NCBI RefSeq assembly: GCF_000429025.1
Contig: NZ_KE386834.1
Coordinates: forward strand, 124,001 to 188,000
From: Actinospineispora spinosispora DSM 44797
GTDB lineage: Bacteria; Actinomycetota; Actinomycetes; Mycobacteriales; Pseudonocardiaceae
Length of the DNA stretch: 64,000 bases
Reading direction: 5' to 3'
The stretch's first letter is position 1. Each line of letters begins with the position of its first letter. Position numbers and translations under genes: made by a program. The notes under the pieces were generated by a model. That model searched no databases, was not told the origin of the DNA, and saw only the letters and a program-made list of their open reading frames with translations. Below are positions 32,671-40,057 of the stretch, in pieces.

Positions 32671-34596
32671 ATGACGGTCCGATCGGCGACCCGTCGGGTC
32701 GGCGCGTTGACGATGCGGGTACCCGGTGCCCGCCGGGTGGCGTCCACCCTGGCCACGCTGCGGTACTTCAGCGTCGAGGTCGGCATGGCGTTCGCCGCGG
32801 CCTGGCGCAGGTCGCTGCAGCTGCGGGTCGCGGTCAGCACGCTCGCGTTGTGTTCCGGTGTGTTGATCGTGCTCGGGCTGGTGCTGCAGACGCAGATCGC
32901 GGACCGGCTGGTCCAGGGCAAGGTGGCGGCCGCGCGGATTCAGATGGAGTCCGCCGCGAAGGTGCTCGAACACGACCTCGCGGGCGTCAACCCGGATGAC
33001 AGCGACGTACTGGGCACGCTGAACAAGGCGCTCGACCGGTTGAGCATCACGACGCTGACCAACCAGCCGAGCGAGCAGAACGCGGGAGACTTCCGCGCCG
33101 TGCTGGCCGCCTCGGACAGCCCCGGCAGGCCCAACGCGACCGCGGGCGACCTGAACACGATCCCCGCCGACCTCCGGGCCGCGGTGCGCAGCGGCATGCT
33201 GGCGTTCGAGTACGGCTCGGTCAACGGCGTCCCGATGGTGATGTACGGCCAGCCCGTCCCGACCGCCGGCCGCAACCTGCAGTTCTACCTGCTGTTCTCG
33301 ATGGCGCCCGAGCAGCGCACGCTGAGCCTGGTGCAGAGCACGTTGTTCGTCGGCTGTCTCGTGCTGATCCTGCTGCTCGGCGCGGTGACCAGCATGGTGA
33401 CCCGGCAGGTCGTCCGTCCGGTGCAGCAGGCCGCCGACGTGGCCGAACGGTTCGCCGACGGTCACCTGGAGGAGCGGATGCCGGTCAAGGGCGACGACGA
33501 GGTCGCCCGGCTCGCCGAGTCGTACAACGAGATGGCGGGCAGCATCCAGAGCCAGATCCGCCAGCTGGAGGAGTTCGGCGCGCTGCAGCGCCGCTTCACC
33601 TCCGACGTGAGCCACGAGCTGCGCACCCCGCTGACCACGGTCCGGATGGCCGCCGACGTGCTGCACGCGAGCCGCGCGCAGTTCGGACCGGGGCTCGCCC
33701 GCTCGGCGGAGCTGCTGGTGGACGAGCTGGACAGGTTCGAGGCGCTGCTGGCCGAGCTGCTGGAGATCAGCAGGCTGGACGCCGGCATGGCCGAGCTGAG
33801 CGCCGAGCGCACCGACATGCGCAGCGTCATCCTGCACGCGATCGAGACCGTCCGGGGGCTGGCGGACGAGAGCGGCACCCCGCTGCAGCTCGACCTGCCC
33901 GAGGGCATCTACGCCGAGATCGACTCCCGGCGGGTCGAACGGATCGTGCGCAACCTCGTCGCCAACGCCATCGACCACGGCGAGGGTCGCCCGGTCCTGG
34001 TCCGGATGGGCTGCGACGAGCGCAGCGTCGCGGTGCTGGTCAGGGACTGGGGACTCGGGCTGCGGCCCGGCGAGGCCGCGCTGGTGTTCAACCGGTTCTG
34101 GCGCGCGGACTCCTCCCGCGCCCGGCGCAGCGGCGGCACCGGGCTCGGGCTGTCGATCAGCCTGGAGGACGCGCGGCTGCACAACGGGTGGCTGCAGGCC
34201 TGGGGCGAGATCGGGCACGGAGCGGTGTTCCGGCTGACGCTGCCCCGCCAGGTGGGGTCCGAGCTGGAGGGCAGCCCGCTGCCGCTGGTGCCGACCGACG
34301 AGCCGTTGGACAGCCCGGCCGCTCCGGGCGCCGACGAGACCGCTCGGGCCGACAACGTCCGTCTGCTGCCCGGAGTCCAGCCCGACGCGACCGAGGAGCC
34401 CGTCGCCGAGCCCACGGTGGACGACCTGGTGTGGACCGAGGCCGACGACGGCTCGTCGACCGAGTTCGACGTCGTTCCGGTGAGCTCGGTCGATGCCGAG
34501 GAGACCGACGAACCTGCCGGTCAGGGGGCGGACGCGGCCGAACCGGACCGCACGCTCGCGGCGTGGTCCTCCCGGCAGGGGAGCAGTGGTGAGTAA
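32671..34596 (+). CDS. mtrB: two-component sensor histidine kinase MtrB
   Basis: A 641-residue membrane kinase. TM1 is at residues ~51-73 and TM2 near 215-240, with a ~140-residue extracytoplasmic sensor between. HAMP follows, then the H-box FTSDVSHELRTPLT and the ATP domain with NLVANAIDH, DWGLGLRPGE and GGTGLGLSI. A ~115-residue acidic low-complexity tail follows, like that of mycobacterial MtrB. It partners MtrA and is modulated by LpqB. Confidence 0.97.
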   Translation: MTVRSATRRVGALTMRVPGARRVASTLATLRYFSVEVGMAFAAAWRRSLQLRVAVSTLALCSGVLIVLGLVLQTQIADRLVQGKVAAARIQMESAAKVLEHDLAGVNPDDSDVLGTLNKALDRLSITTLTNQPSEQNAGDFRAVLAASDSPGRPNATAGDLNTIPADLRAAVRSGMLAFEYGSVNGVPMVMYGQPVPTAGRNLQFYLLFSMAPEQRTLSLVQSTLFVGCLVLILLLGAVTSMVTRQVVRPVQQAADVAERFADGHLEERMPVKGDDEVARLAESYNEMAGSIQSQIRQLEEFGALQRRFTSDVSHELRTPLTTVRMAADVLHASRAQFGPGLARSAELLVDELDRFEALLAELLEISRLDAGMAELSAERTDMRSVILHAIETVRGLADESGTPLQLDLPEGIYAEIDSRRVERIVRNLVANAIDHGEGRPVLVRMGCDERSVAVLVRDWGLGLRPGEAALVFNRFWRADSSRARRSGGTGLGLSISLEDARLHNGWLQAWGEIGHGAVFRLTLPRQVGSELEGSPLPLVPTDEPLDSPAAPGADETARADNVRLLPGVQPDATEEPVAEPTVDDLVWTEADDGSSTEFDVVPVSSVDAEETDEPAGQGADAAEPDRTLAAWSSRQGSSGE

Positions 34597-36310
34597 GCCG
34601 GTTCGTTCGCTGCCCGCCAGGGTGTTCGTCGTACTGCTGGCGCTCGGCGTCCTCGCCGGGTGCGCGTCGGTTCCCGACTCGTCACCGGTCCAGCCGCTGC
34701 AGCAGATCACCCCCGGTGAGGACGCCGCCACGACACCGGGACCCAGCCAGACCAGCGATCCGGTCGAGCTCGTCCGCGGTTTCATCAGCGCGTCGGCGGT
34801 GTCGGAGAACCGGCATGCCGCCGCGCGCCTCTTCCTCACCCACAAGGCGCAGAACTGGGACGACAGCGCGGCGCTGACGGTGCTCGGTGACAAGCCGAAC
34901 GTCAGCTACTCGCAGAACCCGGACGAGACCGGTCACGCGGTGGTCCGGGTCCAGGGCTCCCAGATCGGCAGGCTGAACCCGGACGGCAGCTTCGTGCAGG
35001 ACGAGTCGTCGATCAACCTGGAGATGCAGGTGACGAAGGTCGACGGGCAGTGGCGGATCGCCACGCCGCCGGTCGGCGCGTACGTCGTGCTCCAGGCGTT
35101 CCGGGCGAACTACAAGGCCGTGAAGATCTACTTCACCGATCCGATCCGGCACAAGGTGGCGCCTGACCTGCGTTATCTGGCTGCCGAGCCCGCCCGGTCG
35201 ATGGCCTCACGGGTCATGGAGAAGCTGCTCGGAGGACCGTCCGCCGCACTGGCCGGAGCGGTCATCAACGTCATCCCGAAGACCGCGCGGCTGCGGTCCA
35301 ACCTGGTGCCCGGCCCCGACGGACTGGCGTCGATCGATCTGACCGAGCTCGGCGACCTCGACGACGACCTCCGGACCGCGATCGCCGCGCAGGTCGTGTT
35401 CAGCCTGGCGTCCGCGCAGGTCAAACGGGTCCACCTGACCGACGACGGCGCGCCGCTCGACGTCGACGGCGAGGACCTGACCACCAACACGCTCTCCGAC
35501 CTGTCCAGCGAGGGCGACTCGCGGGCCGATGTGCCCGGACTGGTCGTGATCAACGGCCGGGCCAGGATGATGAACGGGAACGATCTCGGCGATCCGCTGG
35601 CGGGACCCGCCGGCAACGGCGGCTACGACCTGCTCGGCGCCACGATGTCCACCGACGGCCAGCGGATGGCGGCCATCAACCGCAGGGACGGCAGGCAGCT
35701 GCTGATCGGCCGCGAGGGTGCGCCGCTCGCGCCGAGCGGGGTCCGGGCGAGCTCGCTGACCCGCCCGACCTGGACCCCGACCGGCGGCGAGGTGTGGACG
35801 GTTCGGGACGCGTCCAACGTGGCCAGGGTCATCGTCGGCCAGGACGGTCGTCCGTCGATCGGTCCGATCGACGCGTCGGCACTGACGAACCTCGGGCCGA
35901 TCAACGACCTGCGGTTGTCCAGGGACGGTGTCCGGGTCGCGGCCATCGTGGGCGGTCAGCTGGTGGTCGGCGCGGTGTCCCGGTCCGCCGCTGGCGTCGT
36001 GACGATCCGCAATGTGCACGTCGTGCGTCCGATCGGCCTGACCGACCTCGTCGCGGTGGACTGGCGTTCGGACGACGAGCTGGCCGTCGTGGGGCGGCAC
36101 ACGGTGGCGAGGGTGTCGGTCGACGGGCTGGACCTGCGTCCCGTCCAGACGAACAACCTCACCCTGCCGTTGGCCGCCGTCGCCGATTCGCCGGGCCGCC
36201 CGCTGCTGGTCACCGACCTGAACGGCCTGTGGAGCTTCGGTCCTGACGAGGTCGGGACGTGGCGGCAGCTGGCCAGCGGAGCCGCCACGGTGCCCGGCTA
36301 CCCGGGTTAG
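34589..36310 (+). CDS. lpqB: lipoprotein LpqB, MtrAB accessory factor
   Basis: A 573-residue lipoprotein known to interact with MtrB. The signal peptide ends in the lipobox LAGC (LALGVLAGCAS). A GerMN-like domain spans roughly residues 150-320 and a beta-propeller-like C-terminal half follows. The start is one of two adjacent GTGs (34586, 34589) behind GGGGAGCA; it overlaps mtrB by 8 bp. Its stop overlaps that of the convergent GNAT gene. Confidence 0.95.
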   Translation: MSKPVRSLPARVFVVLLALGVLAGCASVPDSSPVQPLQQITPGEDAATTPGPSQTSDPVELVRGFISASAVSENRHAAARLFLTHKAQNWDDSAALTVLGDKPNVSYSQNPDETGHAVVRVQGSQIGRLNPDGSFVQDESSINLEMQVTKVDGQWRIATPPVGAYVVLQAFRANYKAVKIYFTDPIRHKVAPDLRYLAAEPARSMASRVMEKLLGGPSAALAGAVINVIPKTARLRSNLVPGPDGLASIDLTELGDLDDDLRTAIAAQVVFSLASAQVKRVHLTDDGAPLDVDGEDLTTNTLSDLSSEGDSRADVPGLVVINGRARMMNGNDLGDPLAGPAGNGGYDLLGATMSTDGQRMAAINRRDGRQLLIGREGAPLAPSGVRASSLTRPTWTPTGGEVWTVRDASNVARVIVGQDGRPSIGPIDASALTNLGPINDLRLSRDGVRVAAIVGGQLVVGAVSRSAAGVVTIRNVHVVRPIGLTDLVAVDWRSDDELAVVGRHTVARVSVDGLDLRPVQTNNLTLPLAAVADSPGRPLLVTDLNGLWSFGPDEVGTWRQLASGAATVPGYPG

Positions 36311-37098
36311 GGCGCGCGTTCCAGCTGCAGCTGCGCCTCGGTGTCGGTGAAACCGAGTGACCGGTACAGCCTCGCGGCGTGATAGTCCGGATCGGCGACG
36401 ATGACCAGGGTGTGCACTCCGTGGTGGTGCCGGACGTGTTCGGCGGCGGCGTGCACCAGCGTGCCGGCCAGCCCCCGACGGCGATACTCGGGACGGGTGT
36501 CGACGCTCTGGTAGCGCGCGGTGCCGCCGCCGTCGGTGAACAGCCCGAGCCCGGAGACCATGAGACCGTCGGCGAAGGCGCCGAACCACACGCCGTTGCC
36601 CCGCTCCTGCAGCCGGCGCATCGCGGCGATCTTGAGCGAGGCGAACACGCGGTACTGCTCGGGGTTCTCGCGTTCGTTGTTGGCGACCTTCAGCTCGACG
36701 GCGGCCTGCCAGTCCTGCTCGTCGCGCATCGGCCGGTACTCCGCGCGCGTGTCCGGGCGGGGAGGCGGCCGGGTGCGGCGCGTCGTCTGCACGACGCTGG
36801 GCTCGGCGATCAGTCCCGACGCGGCGAGCTCGTCGGGGCAGGGCTCCACGCCGTCGATGGTGTCCAGCCCGATCGCGACGTGCTCCGCGCCGGGGAACTC
36901 GCGCGTGAAGGCCGTCTGCCAGCCGGCAAGGCCACCCTGCTCGACGGCTCCGTCGAGCAGCAGGAAGTTGCCCCACCGGAACGTCGGGTTGTCCGGCATC
37001 CGGACGACGCGGTAGCCGTCGCGGCAGGTCACGCTGGCGCCCTGGAGGGTGAGCAGCATCAGGTCGGTCCGGAATCCCAGGGAGCGCACGCCGGTCAC
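36307..37098 (-). CDS. GNAT family N-acetyltransferase
   Basis: A 263-residue acetyltransferase. The acetyl-CoA loop is TRPEYRRRGLAGTLV (R-x-x-G-x-G/A form) near residue 208, followed by the beta-5 segment HTLVIVADPDYHAARLYRSLGF. The N-terminal ~110 residues form a second, degenerate domain. The substrate is unknown. It overlaps the quinone reductase gene by 4 bp (ATGA). Confidence 0.87.
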   Translation of the reverse strand: MTGVRSLGFRTDLMLLTLQGASVTCRDGYRVVRMPDNPTFRWGNFLLLDGAVEQGGLAGWQTAFTREFPGAEHVAIGLDTIDGVEPCPDELAASGLIAEPSVVQTTRRTRPPPRPDTRAEYRPMRDEQDWQAAVELKVANNERENPEQYRVFASLKIAAMRRLQERGNGVWFGAFADGLMVSGLGLFTDGGGTARYQSVDTRPEYRRRGLAGTLVHAAAEHVRHHHGVHTLVIVADPDYHAARLYRSLGFTDTEAQLQLERAP

Positions 37099-38045
37099 GG
37101 CACGAGCACGATCTTGCCGAGGTTGCGCCGGTCCTCGATCAGCCGGTGCGCCCTGGCCGCCTCGTCGAGCGGGAGCACGGTGCCGACCACCGGTTGCAGG
37201 GCACCGCTGAGCGTGAGCTCCCAGAGCACCTGACGGTTGCGCTGGTACGACTCGGGCCGGCGTCCCGCGAAGTGGGCCATGTTGAAGCCGATCACCGACC
37301 GGCTGTGGATGCGCAGCTCGTTCGCGCTGACCGGCGTGCCGTCGGCATTGAACGTGACGAGCCGCCCGAACGGCGCGAGTACGTCGAGCGCACCGGCCTG
37401 GACGGCGCCGCCGACACCGTCCAGCACCACGTCGACCGAGGCGAGCTCGCTGAGCCGGTCGTACGTGGTGACCTCGGTCTTCCCGATGTGCGGGAATGCG
37501 CGCAGCTGCTCGGCCTTCTCCGGCGAGCCCACCGCGGCGACGACGTGACCGGCACCGCGAACGGCGGCGAGCTGGAGCGCCAGCTGTCCCACCGCCCCGG
37601 CGCCGGCGGTCACCAGCACGCTGTCACCCGGCTCGACGCGTGCCGCTTCCAGCGCACCGAGAGCCACCTGACCCGCGCGGACGAGCAGGACCGCGGCGTG
37701 ATCGTCGACCCCGTCGGGCACCGAGGCTGCCATCGTGGCCGCCACCGGGGCGAACTCGGCGTAGGCCCCGGAGAACGCCAGGCCGGCGACCCGTTGGCCG
37801 ATGCGCCAGCCGTCCACATCGGGCCCGAGGGCGGCGATCGTGCCGGCGACGTCGCCGCCCGGCGCGTGGGGAAGCGGCACTCCACCACCGTCGGCGCCGC
37901 CCCTGGTGAGCCGGACGACCGGCAGCGTCACCCCCGCCGCGTTCACCCGGACCAGAACCTGCCCCGGCCCCGGCTCGGGTGTGGGTACGTCGTCGAGCTG
38001 GAGCACCTCGGGCCCGCCGTATCGGTGGAACCGGATCGTGCGCAT
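37095..38045 (-). CDS. zinc-independent quinone oxidoreductase-like alcohol dehydrogenase family protein
   Basis: A 316-residue MDR family member lacking the structural zinc cysteines. It opens MRTIRFHRYGGPEVLQ, and the nucleotide-binding loop is TAGAGAVGQLALQLA. This fits NADPH:quinone reductase (zeta-crystallin) activity. It is the promoter-proximal gene of a pair with the GNAT gene. Confidence 0.9.
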   Translation of the reverse strand: MRTIRFHRYGGPEVLQLDDVPTPEPGPGQVLVRVNAAGVTLPVVRLTRGGADGGGVPLPHAPGGDVAGTIAALGPDVDGWRIGQRVAGLAFSGAYAEFAPVAATMAASVPDGVDDHAAVLLVRAGQVALGALEAARVEPGDSVLVTAGAGAVGQLALQLAAVRGAGHVVAAVGSPEKAEQLRAFPHIGKTEVTTYDRLSELASVDVVLDGVGGAVQAGALDVLAPFGRLVTFNADGTPVSANELRIHSRSVIGFNMAHFAGRRPESYQRNRQVLWELTLSGALQPVVGTVLPLDEAARAHRLIEDRRNLGKIVLVP

Positions 38046-38154
38046 GGTTTCCCTTCGTTCGCCGTCCCGAACCGGACACGGTAGTGATTTTTTCCGCCCG
38101 GCGACATCGAGTTTGTTGCCGGCTGCAACATTAAGAAATGGGCCTGGCTATTCC

Positions 38155-38181
38155 TGTGGACAACTCGCGGTATGTGGATAA
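38155..38181. promoter_or_regulatory. pair of DnaA-box-like sequences
   Basis: TGTGGACAA (38155-38163) and TGTGGATAA (38173-38181) lie in the same orientation, 18 bp apart, between the divergent quinone reductase and comF genes. Both match DnaA box consensus forms (TTGTCCACA and TTATCCACA on the other strand). They are too few for an origin, so regulation or titration of DnaA is more likely. Confidence 0.5.
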
Positions 38182-38241
38182 GTCGGCCCTCGGAGATCGA
38201 CAGCGGAGCAGGGGTGATCGGTTTCGGGCCATGCTGGCCGC

Positions 38242-39009
38242 ATGAATCCACCGGAATTGATTGTTCCCGGCCGTGCCGACGCCGCCGAGCCGATGACCAC
38301 GATGTACTCCCGGTTCCGCGCGATGTCGGCGGGATTGCTCGATCTCGTCCTGCCGTTGCTGTGCGCCGGGTGCGGGGCGTCCGGCCACAGCTGGTGTGAC
38401 CGATGCGCCGGCGCGGTCGGGGAGTCGCGCCTGCTGCTCGCGCTCGACGGGGCGCCGCCCACCGTCGCGGCCGGGCCGTACTCCGGGCCGTTGCGGGCGG
38501 CGCTGCTCGCCTACAAGGAGCGCGGCCGGCACGGGCTGCTCGGTCCGTTCGCGCGGATCATGGCAACTGCGCTGCTCACAGCGCCGTTGCTGGCCGATGC
38601 GCGTGCTCCGGCCCCGCGGTGGTGGTTGGTCCCGGCGCCGTCGAGACCCGCCGCGGTTCGGGCGCGGGGACGCGAGCACATGAGGCTGCTCGCCGAGCAG
38701 ATCGGCGAGCGGATCGCGGCGACCGGCGCGACGGTCGGCGTCAGCTGCGCGGTGCGGATGAGGGCGGGCGGGCACGACTCGGTGGGCCTGGGCACGAGGG
38801 CCAGGCGCGCGAACCTGCGGGGACGTCTGCTGGTGAGGCCTGGTGAACTCCCGCCGTCCGGAGCGAAGGTCGTGCTGGTGGACGATGTGGTCACCACCGG
38901 ATCCACCTTGCGTGGCTGCTCAGAGGCACTGGCGGCGGCCGGTGTGGTGGTCAGCGGCGCGCTGGTGCTCTGCGATGCCACCGGCCACTCGACCAGCCGA
39001 TCTGGGTGA
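38242..39009 (+). CDS. ComF family phosphoribosyltransferase-like protein
   Basis: The protein has a zinc-ribbon start (LCAGCG...WCDRC) and a C-terminal PRTase domain with the PRPP loop VVLVDDVVTTGSTL. In competent bacteria ComFC aids DNA transformation; in actinobacteria its role is unclear. The ATG at 38242 gives 255 residues, but ATG 38323 (MSAGLLDLVLPLLCAGCG) matches the common ComF start and may be the true one. Linked to hpf and secA as in M. tuberculosis (Rv3242c-Rv3240c). Confidence 0.87.
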   Translation: MNPPELIVPGRADAAEPMTTMYSRFRAMSAGLLDLVLPLLCAGCGASGHSWCDRCAGAVGESRLLLALDGAPPTVAAGPYSGPLRAALLAYKERGRHGLLGPFARIMATALLTAPLLADARAPAPRWWLVPAPSRPAAVRARGREHMRLLAEQIGERIAATGATVGVSCAVRMRAGGHDSVGLGTRARRANLRGRLLVRPGELPPSGAKVVLVDDVVTTGSTLRGCSEALAAAGVVVSGALVLCDATGHSTSRSG

Positions 39010-39255
39010 GACCGTGAGCCGAAAGAGTGACCGCAACCACACCACGGTACTTGCTGTGAGCCGTCTGGGGAACCACCGCTCACCGACTCCCCCCAGGTGG
39101 GCGCTACTGACCAGAAAGGGGTGTTGCTGAGCCGAAATGCGCGTTACCGTGCGTTCCCACCACCTGAACCAGTGGTGAAGGACGAATAACCCTGCGAGAC
39201 CAGCTTGTGAATACCCGACGCCGCAGTTACCTGAGGCAGTGCGAGGGAGGTCCGA

Positions 39256-39897
39256 GTGGAGATTGTCGTCAGTGGCCGGAACGTGGAGGTTCCGGAGCAT
39301 TTCAGGGTACATGTCGCCGAGAAGCTCGCCCGACTGGAGCGGTACGACCACAAGATTGTCGGAATGGAGGTTGAGCTCTTCCACGAGCGCAACCGTCGAC
39401 AATCCAAGAGCTGTCAACGAGTGGAGATCACCGGACGGGGCTGTGGCCCGGTCGCCAGGGCCGAAGCATGTGGGCCGGACTTCTACGCGGCGTTGGACAG
39501 CGCCATCGGAAAGCTGGAGTCCCGCCTGCGCCGCGCCCACGACCGCCGGCGCGTGCCGTACAACGGCCGAACCCGCAAGACCGTCCGTGCGATGAACAGC
39601 ACCGGCAGCGGGATGGGCACCGCGCTCCTCGAGGAGGAGCTCAGCGAGCGGACCGACCGGTTCGCCGCCGTCAACATCCCCGCGCCCCGCGCGGCGTGGG
39701 AGCCCGACGAGCAACTGCCCGGGCAGATCGTCCGGGACAAGGAGCATCCGGCGAAGCCGATGTCGGTCGACGAGGCACTGGCCGAGATGGAGCTCGTCGG
39801 ACACGACTTCTACCTGTTCGCCTGCGTCGACACCGGCCGCCCGAGCGTGGTCTATCGGCGCAAGGGCTACGACTACGGAGTGATCAGACTGACCTGA
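39256..39897 (+). CDS. hpf: ribosome hibernation promotion factor, long form
   Basis: A 213-residue long-form HPF that dimerises 70S ribosomes in stationary phase or stress. The N-terminal S30AE domain (EIVVSGRNVEVPEHFRVHVA) and C-terminal dimerisation domain (PMSVDEALAEMELVGHDFYL...YRRKGYDYGVIRL) are both present. GTG 39256 follows GGGAGG by 5 nt. The 246-bp upstream gap is the promoter region; I saw no sigma-R consensus in it. Confidence 0.93.
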   Translation: MEIVVSGRNVEVPEHFRVHVAEKLARLERYDHKIVGMEVELFHERNRRQSKSCQRVEITGRGCGPVARAEACGPDFYAALDSAIGKLESRLRRAHDRRRVPYNGRTRKTVRAMNSTGSGMGTALLEEELSERTDRFAAVNIPAPRAAWEPDEQLPGQIVRDKEHPAKPMSVDEALAEMELVGHDFYLFACVDTGRPSVVYRRKGYDYGVIRLT

Positions 39898-39940
39898 CGA
39901 ACCCTCCGGTATTGACAGTGCGGAGAACCAAGCCATGATC

Positions 39941-39976
39941 ATCGAGGGCACGGGCGAACAAGCCCGTGCCCTCGAT
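39941..39976 (+). terminator. hairpin terminator after hpf
   Basis: A perfect 15-bp stem ATCGAGGGCACGGGC / GCCCGTGCCCTCGAT with a GAACAA loop lies between hpf and secA. It should separate the two transcripts. Confidence 0.9.
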
Positions 39977-40057
39977 ACATTTGTGCAGTGCCTAACATGG
40001 TGTGGTGAAGGCGTCGCGATCCGCGGCGCACCGCGAAACATGAGCTGAGGTCATCCG

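Noticed and set aside
38155..38181. Chromosomal origin
   Set aside because: Only two boxes, no AT-rich unwinding stretch, and no dnaA/dnaN/gidB genes around.
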